From Segetimicrobium sp035279545 (GTDB lineage: Bacteria; Sysuimicrobiota; Sysuimicrobiia; Sysuimicrobiales; Segetimicrobiaceae), in contig DATEHM010000035.1 in assembly GCA_035279545.1 (NCBI GenBank), forward strand, positions 1 through 7,695: DNA of 7,695 nucleotides. Direction: 5' to 3'. Both the position numbers and the translations under genes were made by a program. Every line of letters begins with the position of its first letter. Position 1 is the stretch's first letter. The notes under the pieces are model-generated. The model did not search any database. It was given only the letters and a program-made list of their open reading frames with translations, and had not been told where the DNA came from. Shown here in pieces: positions 1-5,860 of the stretch.

Positions 1-747
1 GGCCTGCCCCCCGAGACCGCCGCCGCCCGCGCGCGTCGCGCCGGCGCGATCGTGCGGCGGCTCGCCCAGCGATACCCGCACGCCGCCATTCCGCTCCACC
101 ACTCCTCCCCGTTCCAACTGTTGGTCGCCACCATCCTCTCCGCGCAGTGCACCGATGCGGCGGTCAACGAGGTCACCAAGACCCTGTTCCGGCGCTACGG
201 CACGCCCGCCGACTTCGCCGGCGCCCGGCGGGAGACGCTGGAGCAGGCGATCCACAGCACGGGGTTTTTCCGGTCGAAGGCCCGGGCGATCCAGAACACC
301 GCCCGACTGCTCCTGGAGCGGCACGGGGGAGAGGTCCCGCAGACGATGGAGGACCTCGTCGGTCTGGACGGCGTGGGCCGGAAGACGGCAAACGTCGTGC
401 TCAGCCTCTTCGGGATCCCCGGCGTCGTCGTGGACACGCACGTCCGGCGCCTCTCCCGCCGGCTGGCGCTGACCGCCCACGACGATCCCGACAAGATCGA
501 GCGGGACCTCATGGCCGTGATCCCCCAGGAGGCGTGGAGCCAGTTCTCGCTCAGGCTCATCTACTTCGGCCGCGAGATCTGCGAGGCGCGCCGGCCCCAG
601 TGCGCCTCCTGCCCGCTGCGCGCCCTTTGCCCGTCCGCGAAATACGGCGGATTCCCCCCGTGGATGGCGTCCCGCGGGGACGGAGGAGGCCGCGCCACCC
701 GGGAGCAGGGACTCCGGCCCAAGACGCCTGGGAGGCGCGTGCGATGA
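1..747 (+). CDS. nth: Endonuclease III (DNA glycosylase/AP lyase), 5' end uncertain or partial
   Basis: Base-excision-repair enzyme that removes oxidised pyrimidines and nicks abasic sites by beta-elimination. Numbered from a GTG at 52, it shows LSAQCTD (about 29-35), the helix-hairpin-helix LDGVGRKTANVV (105-116) with catalytic Lys111, VVVDTH with catalytic Asp128, and a 4Fe-4S loop Cys177-X6-Cys184-X2-Cys187-X5-Cys193. These match E. coli Nth Lys120, Asp138 and its cluster. The frame is open back to base 1. Residues encoded before 52 (ARRAGAIV) align without gaps to the first helix of E. coli Nth, so GTG 52 would clip that helix. The true start is probably an upstream codon outside the window, though CTG at 4 is possible. 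A tail of about 37 basic, glycine-rich residues follows the cluster and looks disordered. The stop TGA overlaps the fabI ATG (ATGA, 744-747), indicating translational coupling. The family call is firm; the start is not. Confidence 0.93.
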   Translation, partial: GLPPETAAARARRAGAIVRRLAQRYPHAAIPLHHSSPFQLLVATILSAQCTDAAVNEVTKTLFRRYGTPADFAGARRETLEQAIHSTGFFRSKARAIQNTARLLLERHGGEVPQTMEDLVGLDGVGRKTANVVLSLFGIPGVVVDTHVRRLSRRLALTAHDDPDKIERDLMAVIPQEAWSQFSLRLIYFGREICEARRPQCASCPLRALCPSAKYGGFPPWMASRGDGGGRATREQGLRPKTPGRRVR

Positions 748-1514
748 GTGGACTGCTCACCGGCAAGACGGCGCTGATCATGGGGGTGGCCAACCGCTGG
801 AGCATCGCCTGGGCCGTCGCCCGGGCGTTTGCGCGCGAGGGCGCCCGCCTCGTCTTCACCTTCCAGGGCGAGCGGCAGGAAAAAGACGTGCGCGAACTCG
901 CCGGCGCCCTCCCCGACCCGGTGATCCTTCCCTGCGACGTGACCCGGGACGAGGACCTCGCCAAGCTGGCCGAGTCGATCCAGGCCCAGGTCAAGGGCCT
1001 GGACGCCCTCGTCCACAGCATCGCGTTCGCCAACCGGGAGGATTTGGGGGGCGCGTACGTCGACACATCGCGAGCGGGGTTCGCGCTGGCCTTGGAGGTC
1101 AGCGCGTTTTCGCTCGTCGCGACGGCTCGGCACCTGCTCCCGGTGCTGCGGCCCGGCGCGGGCATCGTGACGCTCACTTACATCGGGTCGGACCGGGTCA
1201 TGCCCAACTACAACGTCATGGGGGTGGCCAAGGCCGCGCTCGAGGCGTCCGTCCGATATCTCGCCAGCGACCTCGGCCCGCGCGGCATCCGGGTCAACGC
1301 CGTCTCGGCGGGCCCGATCAGGACCACCTCGGCGCGGGCGGTGCAGGGGTTCAGCCGAATCCTCGGCGTCATGGAAGAGCGCTCTCCGCTCCGCCGGAAC
1401 ACCGACCCGGCGGAGGTCGCGGACGCCGCGGCGTTCCTGGTGAGCCCGCTGGCCCGGGGCATCACGGGCGAGGTCCTCTTCGTCGACAACGGCTTCCACA
1501 TCATGGGATTGTGA
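744..1514 (+). CDS. fabI: Enoyl-[acyl-carrier-protein] reductase (NADH), FabI type
   Basis: Last reductive step of type II fatty-acid elongation: it reduces trans-2-enoyl-ACP with NAD(P)H in the cytoplasm. The 256-residue length is typical. The nucleotide-binding turn is GVANRWSIAWAVA (14-26), unlike the GxxxGxG of ordinary short-chain reductases. The active site is LTYIG...PNYNVMGVAK with Tyr146, Tyr156 and Lys163, the same numbers as in E. coli FabI. SAGPIRTTSA (188-197) is the substrate-loop signature and VDNGFHIMGL closes the protein. HSIAFANREDL (91-101) resembles the Bacillus/Staphylococcus branch more than the E. coli branch. The ATG at 744 is chosen because GGGAGG at 730-735 sits 8 nt upstream and the ATG overlaps the nth stop. 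It converges with mutY, leaving only 3 nt between stops. Pairing with nth is not a usual fatty-acid gene context. Confidence 0.96.
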   Translation: MSGLLTGKTALIMGVANRWSIAWAVARAFAREGARLVFTFQGERQEKDVRELAGALPDPVILPCDVTRDEDLAKLAESIQAQVKGLDALVHSIAFANREDLGGAYVDTSRAGFALALEVSAFSLVATARHLLPVLRPGAGIVTLTYIGSDRVMPNYNVMGVAKAALEASVRYLASDLGPRGIRVNAVSAGPIRTTSARAVQGFSRILGVMEERSPLRRNTDPAEVADAAAFLVSPLARGITGEVLFVDNGFHIMGL

Positions 1515-1517
1515 GCG

Positions 1518-2207
1518 TCAGCCCGCGGACGCGGGCGCATCCTGGGTCAGCGGGAACGAGGCGCAGAGCGGGGCGAGCGGACACGCCGGGCAGTGGGGCC
1601 GACGGGCGCGGCAGACGGTCGCCCCGAAATCCATCAGGCCCTGGTTGAAATGGTACGCCTGCCCGTGGGGCAGGAGAGCTGCCGACAACGCCCACAGCAG
1701 CCGGTCCGGCGCCGCCGCCCCCTCCCCCAGGAACACGCGCCGCAGGACGCGCCGCACGTTGGTGTCCAGGATGGGCGCGTCCTGGCGGTAGGCGAAGCTG
1801 AGCACCGCGCCGGCGGTATAGGGACCGATTCCCTTCAACGCCAGCAGCTCCTCGCGCGTGCGCGGGATCTTGCCCCGGTGGCGCCGGACGGCGGTCCGCG
1901 CGATGTCGCGCAGCCGGACCGGCCGGATATTATAGCCGAGGGGATACCACGCCTCCCGCACCTCCCGGTTCCCGGCCGCGGCAAGCGATTCCAGCGATGG
2001 GTACCGCGTGAGCCATTCCCGGTATTTGGGGACGACGCGATCCACCTGGGTCTGCTGCAGCATGATCTCGGAGACGAGGATGTGGTACGGATCGCGGGTG
2101 CGCCGCCAAGGCAGATCGCGGCGGTGCCGCCGGTACCAGCCGAGGAGGCGCCGCTGAAATGCCCGGCGCCTAGGCGCCGGCACCCGGGACGGTTCGGCGT
2201 GCTTCAC
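1518..2207 (-). CDS. mutY: A/G-specific adenine glycosylase (MutY family), short form without the C-terminal 8-oxoG-recognition domain
   Basis: HhH-GPD base-excision glycosylase, expected to remove adenine opposite 8-oxoguanine. In the 229-residue product: DLPWR (31-35), ILVSEIMLQQTQV (43-55) with catalytic Glu47, helix-hairpin-helix LKGIGPYTAGAV (124-135), ILDTNV with Asp148, and Cys199-X6-Cys206-X2-Cys209-X5-Cys215 for a 4Fe-4S cluster. Tyr130 occupies the position of Lys120 in Nth, which argues for a monofunctional glycosylase. E. coli MutY is about 350 residues; this protein stops some 14 residues after the cluster, so the NUDIX-like domain that reads 8-oxoG is absent. The GTG at 2207 is chosen because it overlaps the stop of the upstream propeller gene (GTGA) and precedes the first conserved helix. 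A second GTG at 2183 is possible. No strong SD is seen, consistent with coupling. A mismatch (T/G) glycosylase role like archaeal MIG is an alternative. Confidence 0.9.
   Translation of the reverse strand: MKHAEPSRVPAPRRRAFQRRLLGWYRRHRRDLPWRRTRDPYHILVSEIMLQQTQVDRVVPKYREWLTRYPSLESLAAAGNREVREAWYPLGYNIRPVRLRDIARTAVRRHRGKIPRTREELLALKGIGPYTAGAVLSFAYRQDAPILDTNVRRVLRRVFLGEGAAAPDRLLWALSAALLPHGQAYHFNQGLMDFGATVCRARRPHCPACPLAPLCASFPLTQDAPASAG
1521..1536. terminator. GC hairpin at the fabI/mutY convergent junction (weak terminator candidate)
   Basis: GCCCGC (1521-1526) pairs with GCGGGC (1531-1536) around GGAC. It lies 6 nt past the fabI stop and inside the last codons of mutY. No T-run follows on either strand, so it is not a standard intrinsic terminator, and in DNA this GC-rich such a stem can arise by chance. 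It is the only candidate for separating the two convergent transcripts. Confidence 0.25.
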
Positions 2208-3415
2208 CTGGCCCCGAGCCGCACGTAGCGGACCTGCGACCGCCCCTGCGCGGTGTGGGTCCATATGACATCGGCTCCCTGATCCGAGGCCAGCACGCTC
2301 GGGAAACTGTTGCCCTCGTCGACCGCCGCCCGCACCGCCGGCTCCCACCGCCCATCGAAGCGCCGCACGAGGATCTCCCCGTCGTCGCGATCCCAGGCGA
2401 CGCAGATGACCCCCGACGGGGCGACGCTGACCGAGGGGTGATGCGCGGGCAGCCGACCGTCGGAGAGGACCGCGGGATCCTCCCACCGCCCCCCAACGCG
2501 CCGCGTAAAGCGGATCGCCGAGGCGAGGCCGTCATGCTGCTCCCAGGTGAGCGCGGCCTGCCCCTCCGGGTCGACGGCGATGTCCGGATTGAAGGCGTCC
2601 GAGCGGGTGGCCAGCACGGTCTCCGGCTCCCCCCACGCGGCCGTGCGCTCCGCGTAGCGGACCTGGTACACCCGACCGTCGGACTGGTACCAGGACGCGC
2701 GCAGCCGGCCGGTCCGATCGGCGGCGAGCGCCGGGTTCACCGAATCGGGGAGGCCGGTTGAGACCAACCGCGGCGGCGACCACGCGCGGCCGTCGAACCC
2801 CGTGTAGAAGATTTCGTAGATCGACCCGTGCCGTGTCGAGGCGGGCTGCGAGGCCCCCCGGATCCCGTACCAGACGACCTGCGGATGGCCTCGCTCGTCG
2901 AGGGCGAGGGAGGGAAACCCCGCGTATCCGGGCGCGGGGGAAATCCGCGCCTGCGGCGCGGCCCACCCGCCCTGCCAGGCGCGGTAGTAGATCTTGCCCA
3001 CCCCATCGTCGTAGCGGGTCCAGATCACGTGCAGCCGTCCGATCCGGTCGAGCGCCAGCGCGGGGAGCCGCGACGGCACCGCCCCACCGCTCGCCCGCGC
3101 CAGGAGCGACCAGCGCCTCCCCTGGTCCCGCGACGCCGCCAGGACGACCTGGGCGGTGCCGCCCGCATTCTCGACGTAGGCCACCACGAGCCCGACCGCG
3201 GGGTCGCGCACCATCTTCACCTCGTTGTTGGACGAGGTGGCGTCCTCGGTCACCGCCTCGGCGACGACCGCGGCGGAGCCGACGCCGGACGCCGCCTCAG
3301 CCGAGCGCGCATGCCCGGAGATGCGGGCGGGAGCGGAAAGGAGGATCGAGGCGCACAGGATGGAGAGGCGGGCAAGCGATCGCACGGTGTGAGGATTGGC
3401 GATCGCCGGAATCAT
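2204..3415 (-). CDS. Exported beta-propeller protein with BNR/sialidase-like repeats, function unknown
   Basis: Predicted 403-residue exported protein. The N-terminus has Arg residues followed by a hydrophobic stretch LSILCASILLSAPA (about 18-31), a Sec-type signal; the Cys there does not form a good lipobox. The rest is built of degenerate repeats of the form FPSxAxDxxGxxxVxW...YxxR..G.W, with the conserved Trp at about 132, 182, 242, 291, 341 and 385, a spacing of 44-60 residues. An earlier degenerate unit (about 66-105) may make a seventh blade. This is typical of sialidase-like or BNR propellers, but I see no full sialidase active-site set (Arg triad, Tyr/Glu), so an enzyme activity is not supported; a binding or scaffold role is likelier. 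ATG 3415 is preferred over ATG 3466 because GGGAG lies 5 nt upstream and the signal peptide then begins promptly. Its stop overlaps the mutY GTG by 4 nt. Confidence 0.75.
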   Translation of the reverse strand: MIPAIANPHTVRSLARLSILCASILLSAPARISGHARSAEAASGVGSAAVVAEAVTEDATSSNNEVKMVRDPAVGLVVAYVENAGGTAQVVLAASRDQGRRWSLLARASGGAVPSRLPALALDRIGRLHVIWTRYDDGVGKIYYRAWQGGWAAPQARISPAPGYAGFPSLALDERGHPQVVWYGIRGASQPASTRHGSIYEIFYTGFDGRAWSPPRLVSTGLPDSVNPALAADRTGRLRASWYQSDGRVYQVRYAERTAAWGEPETVLATRSDAFNPDIAVDPEGQAALTWEQHDGLASAIRFTRRVGGRWEDPAVLSDGRLPAHHPSVSVAPSGVICVAWDRDDGEILVRRFDGRWEPAVRAAVDEGNSFPSVLASDQGADVIWTHTAQGRSQVRYVRLGAR

Positions 3416-3479
3416 CCCTGCTCCCGTCGCGTCGACGGTGCGCGTCCGCTGACCGTTTCTTCCCATTCCGCCGCGGATC

Positions 3480-3485
3480 AGTATA
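3480..3485 (-). promoter_or_regulatory. Possible -10 element (TATACT) for the propeller-mutY transcript
   Basis: On the minus strand this reads TATACT, one mismatch from consensus, overlapping the plus-strand TATAAT. Initiation about 7 nt downstream would leave a leader of roughly 55-60 nt before the ATG at 3415, and would place the alternative ATG at 3466 almost at the transcript end. No convincing -35 is seen. Confidence 0.3.
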
Positions 3486-3487
3486 AT
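3482..3487 (+). promoter_or_regulatory. -10 element TATAAT for the leader-GGT-ndk transcript
   Basis: A perfect sigma-70-type TATAAT in one of the few AT-rich patches of a GC-rich region, inside the divergent intergenic gap. Predicted initiation near 3494 gives a leader of about 48 nt before the first ATG (3542). The -35 is poor: TTTCTT at 3456-3461 has a 20-nt spacer, and the 17-nt position reads CTTCCC. Activity may therefore need an activator. Confidence 0.5.
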
Positions 3488-3529
3488 GGACGAAGTGGGC
3501 GCGCGCCGGTGGGGCGCGGATCCCTGTCC

Positions 3530-3534
3530 GGAGG
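3530..3534 (+). promoter_or_regulatory. Ribosome binding site GGAGG serving the leader ATG at 3542
   Basis: GGAGG is 7 nt upstream of the ATG at 3542, ideal spacing. The ATG at 3565 that begins the long protein has no SD of its own (the preceding bases read GCACGGCTCCTCG), so ribosomes should enter at 3542. Confidence 0.6.
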
Positions 3535-3537
3535 TTT

Positions 3538-3583
3538 CTCGATGACATACCGCACGGCTCCTCGATGACGTACCGCACGCAAG
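3538..3583 (+). repeat. 23-bp tandem duplication spanning the GGT start codon
   Basis: CTCGATGACATACCGCACG (3538-3556) recurs at 3561-3579 with one change (A to G), an offset of 23 bp. The last 4 nt of each unit differ. Because 23 is not a multiple of three, the duplicated start codon lies in a different frame from the gene. The single difference is synonymous for Thr in both short reading frames. Confidence 0.85.
3542..3568 (+). CDS. Eight-codon leader peptide MTYRTAPR, translationally coupled to the GGT-like gene
   Basis: This minigene has the only strong SD in front of the GGT-like gene and encodes MTYRTAPR before TGA at 3566-3568. That stop overlaps the ATG at 3565 (ATGA), the same coupling arrangement as nth/fabI in this window. 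Its first five residues, MTYRT, equal the first five of the downstream protein because it arose from the tandem duplication. It may act only as a re-initiation leader that sets expression level. The peptide has no run of one amino acid that would suggest classical attenuation. A duplication error in assembly is the main alternative explanation. Confidence 0.5.
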   Translation: MTYRTAPR

Positions 3584-5193
3584 GACGCAGTGTCGTCCTG
3601 GCGCAGCGCGGCCTGATGGCGACCGACCATCCCCTCGCGTCCGCCGCCGGGCTCCGGGTGCTGGAAGAGGGCGGCAATGCGATCGACGCCGCCGTGTGCG
3701 CCGCTTCCACCCTCGGGGTGGTCATGCCGATGATGACCGGCATCGGGGGCGACACCTTCCTCTTGTACTACGAAGCGGCGCGGAACCGCGTCGTCGCCCT
3801 GAACGGCAGCGGCGCGGCTCCCCAGGGGGCGACCCCGGAATTCTTCGCGGAGCGCGGATACGAGACAATGCCGCTGCGCGGGATGCTGGCCCCCTCCGTC
3901 CCGGGCGCGATCGACGCGATGGCCACCGCGCTCGCGCAGTGGGGGAGCGGCCGCTTTGCGCTGGCACGGCTGCTGGAACCGGCGATCCACTACGCCGCCT
4001 CCGGCTTCCCGATCAGCGAAAAAGTGGCGGCGTGGTTCGGGGAGGTCGCTCCCGTCCTCTCCGGGTACCCCTCCTCCGCCCGGATCTACCTCCCGCGCGG
4101 CCGTCCGCCCCGGGTCGGGGAGATCTTCGTTCAAACCGACTTGGCCGGCTCGCTCCGCGCGATCGCCGAGCACGGCGCCCGGACGTTCTACGAGGGGCCG
4201 CTGGCCGAGGCCGTCGCGGCCTACGCCCGTGCGCACGGCGGACTGCTCGGAACCGCGGACTTGGCCGCACACCATAGCGAGGTGTGCGAACCGGTGACGA
4301 CGGTCCATCGGGATCTTGTGATCCACAGCACCCCACCGCCCTCCCAGGGCTTCGTCCTCCTCGAGATGCTGAACCTCCTCGAGCAGGACGACCTCGGCGA
4401 GCTGCCCTGGGGATCGGCCGCGGCGGTCCACCTCATGGTGGAGGCGAAGAAGCAGGCCTTTGCCGACCGCCTCGCCTACGTGGGGGATCCCCGGTTCGTG
4501 TCGAACCCGCTCGACCGCCTGCTGAGCAAGGCGTACGCCCGCGAGCGGCGGCGGGCGCTCGACCCCCGGCGGGCGCAGGCGGTGGTCGCGGCGGGCATGC
4601 TCCCCGAACGGGTCGGCGAGACGACGGCATTCGTGGTCGCGGATCGGGATGGGAACGTCGCCAGCTACATCACCAGCCTGTCCGCCGCCTTCGGCTGCGG
4701 CGAGGTCGTGGAGGGCACGGGCATCCTCTTGAACAACCGCGGCGGGCGAGGGTTCAGCCTCGAACCCGGACACCCCAACCGCATCGCCCCGGGCAAGCGG
4801 ACGATGCACACGCTCATGGCCTTCCTGGCGACCCGGCAGGGACGCCCGCATCTCGCCTGGGCGACCCGGGGAGGGGACGCGCAGGCCCCCTGGGACTTTC
4901 AGGTCTTCAGCAACATCGCGCATCACCACATGAACGTCCAGGAGGCCGTGGAGCGGCCGCGCTGGTTCAGCTTCCCCGCGACGGATCCGGCGACCATCCG
5001 GTCGCCGTTCGAGTTGCGGATGGAGGACGGATTCCCGCCCGGGACCTACGAGCAGCTGCGCACGCTCGGCCACCGCGTGGCCGCCCCGAGGCCCTCAAGC
5101 GGAGGGGTGCAGGTGGTCCTCGTCGATCCAGACGAACGGGTTTACGCGGGCGGGTCGGATCCCCGGCCCGACGGGTGCGCGATCGGATTCTAG
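3565..5193 (+). CDS. Gamma-glutamyltransferase-family Ntn hydrolase (GGT-like/acylase type), cytoplasmic
   Basis: 542-residue member of the GGT family, which self-cleaves into large and small subunits and transfers or hydrolyses gamma-glutamyl or related amide groups. HPLASAAGLRVLEEGGNAIDAAV (22-44) and TGIGGDTFLLYY (58-69) are family signatures. Cleavage is expected between Glu352 and Thr353 in GETTAFVVADRDGN, making Thr353 the nucleophile and a small subunit of 190 residues. ILLNNRGG (387-394) and GKRTMHT (410-416) follow as in GGT. RGGDAQ (435-440) replaces the usual PGGSR, keeping the two oxyanion-hole glycines. The position of E. coli Arg114, which holds the substrate carboxylate, is Ser82 (NGSGAAP). 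These changes match the YwrD/acylase-like branch as I recall it, so glutathione may not be the substrate. No signal peptide is visible. It starts at the second ATG of a duplication and is followed 26 nt later by ndk. Confidence 0.9.
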   Translation: MTYRTQGRSVVLAQRGLMATDHPLASAAGLRVLEEGGNAIDAAVCAASTLGVVMPMMTGIGGDTFLLYYEAARNRVVALNGSGAAPQGATPEFFAERGYETMPLRGMLAPSVPGAIDAMATALAQWGSGRFALARLLEPAIHYAASGFPISEKVAAWFGEVAPVLSGYPSSARIYLPRGRPPRVGEIFVQTDLAGSLRAIAEHGARTFYEGPLAEAVAAYARAHGGLLGTADLAAHHSEVCEPVTTVHRDLVIHSTPPPSQGFVLLEMLNLLEQDDLGELPWGSAAAVHLMVEAKKQAFADRLAYVGDPRFVSNPLDRLLSKAYARERRRALDPRRAQAVVAAGMLPERVGETTAFVVADRDGNVASYITSLSAAFGCGEVVEGTGILLNNRGGRGFSLEPGHPNRIAPGKRTMHTLMAFLATRQGRPHLAWATRGGDAQAPWDFQVFSNIAHHHMNVQEAVERPRWFSFPATDPATIRSPFELRMEDGFPPGTYEQLRTLGHRVAAPRPSSGGVQVVLVDPDERVYAGGSDPRPDGCAIGF

Positions 5194-5207
5194 AGCGAGA
5201 CGACAGC

Positions 5208-5212
5208 GGAGG
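5208..5212 (+). promoter_or_regulatory. Ribosome binding site GGAGG deciding the ndk start
   Basis: GGAGG touches the ATG at 5214 (1 nt gap, too close) but lies 7 nt from the GTG at 5220, so GTG 5220 is the likelier initiation codon. Confidence 0.6.
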
Positions 5213-5219
5213 GATGGGA

Positions 5220-5819
5220 GTGGCAGACGTCCGTCACGAGCGCACGCTGATCCTGATCAAGCCCGACGGGGTCCAGCGTGGACTATCCGGGATCATCCTG
5301 GCCCGGCTGGAGCAGGTCGGGCTGAAGGTCGTGGGGCTGAAGATGGTTCGGGCGACCCGGGAGGTGCTGGAGCGCCACTACCCGGCGGACGAGGCGTGGG
5401 TCCGCACGGTCGGCGGGAAGACGCGCGAGGCGTTTGAGAGCTATGGGCTGGACGTCCGGGCGATGATGGGGACGGACGACGCCGGGGAGATCGGGCGCCA
5501 GGTGCGCGGGTGGCTGATCGACTTCATGCAGACGACGCCGGTGATCGCCGCGGTCCTGGACGGCGTGCACGCGGTCAGCGTCACCCGGAAGATCGTCGGG
5601 AAGACCCTTCCGGTCTTCGCTGAACCGGGGACGATCCGCGGCGACTTCTCGAGCGACGCGCCGACGGTCGCCAATGCCGGCCGACGACCGGTGCGCAACC
5701 TGATCCACGCCTCGGGCACCGTGGACGAGGCGGCCCACGAGGTGCCGCTGTGGTTCACCGCCGACGAGCTGCACACCTACCGCCGCAGCGATGAGGGCGT
5801 GATGTTCGGCGAGGGTTAG
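5220..5819 (+). CDS. ndk: Nucleoside-diphosphate kinase, long form with an internal insertion
   Basis: Transfers the gamma-phosphate of ATP to (d)NDPs through a phosphohistidine, balancing nucleotide pools. 199 residues from GTG 5220, compared with about 140-150 for the family. ERTLILIKPDGVQRG (7-21) carries Lys14; HY (53-54), RKIVGKT (123-129; Arg123, Thr129), GTIRGDF (137-143; Arg140) and RNLIHASG (159-166; Asn160, catalytic His163) supply the ATP and phosphate site. About 40 extra residues (55-97), running from PADEAW to GRQVRG, sit after the HY motif where E. coli Ndk goes almost directly to its GP(I/V)V strand; a short C-terminal tail follows LHTYRR. The core is intact, so the enzyme should be active. 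The gap to the GGT-like gene is 26 nt with no visible terminator, suggesting one operon. ATG 5214 is the alternative start, two codons upstream. Confidence 0.95.
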   Translation: MADVRHERTLILIKPDGVQRGLSGIILARLEQVGLKVVGLKMVRATREVLERHYPADEAWVRTVGGKTREAFESYGLDVRAMMGTDDAGEIGRQVRGWLIDFMQTTPVIAAVLDGVHAVSVTRKIVGKTLPVFAEPGTIRGDFSSDAPTVANAGRRPVRNLIHASGTVDEAAHEVPLWFTADELHTYRRSDEGVMFGEG

Positions 5820-5821
5820 AC

Positions 5822-5838
5822 TCCCCCTCCGTGGGGGA
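5822..5838 (+). terminator. Hairpin just after ndk, possible terminator or alternating leader structure
   Basis: TCCCCC (5822-5827) pairs with GGGGGA (5833-5838) around TCCGT, 3 nt after the ndk stop. No T-run follows. The same G-tract (5834-5837) can instead pair with CCCC at 5842-5845, and GGGAA (5848-5852) with TTCCC (5856-5860), so alternative folds compete. It could end the GGT-ndk transcript or shape the leader of the next gene. Confidence 0.35.
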
Positions 5839-5860
5839 TAACCCCAAGGGAACCTTTCCC

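Noticed and set aside
147..743. Frame of fabI extended upstream through nth, suggesting a fusion protein
   Set aside because: The upstream residues are low-complexity Arg/Pro/Gly out of frame with nth, and the ATG at 744 has an SD and matches the FabI N-terminus.
744..1514. Ala94 in HSIAFA of FabI sits at the E. coli Gly93 position known for triclosan resistance
   Set aside because: Ala is the normal residue in Gram-positive FabI such as that of S. aureus, which is triclosan sensitive, so it is not evidence of resistance.
2208..2486. N-terminal extension of MutY into the propeller gene
   Set aside because: The extra residues are unlike MutY, lie out of frame inside a well-supported coding region, and the GTG at 2207 fits both homology and the GTGA overlap.
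2204..3415. 150-nt-scale repetition read as DNA tandem repeats
   Set aside because: The similarity is at protein level (propeller blades); the nucleotide sequence of the blades is not repeated.
3416..3466. Upstream ATG at 3466 as the start of the propeller gene
   Set aside because: No SD at proper spacing, it would put 17 polar residues before the signal peptide, and it lies next to the predicted transcript start.
3478..5073. Long open frame antisense to the GGT-like gene (about 530 codons)
   Set aside because: Very high GC removes stops from opposite frames; the translation is Arg/Gly/Pro-rich with no motifs, while the plus strand encodes a clear conserved enzyme.
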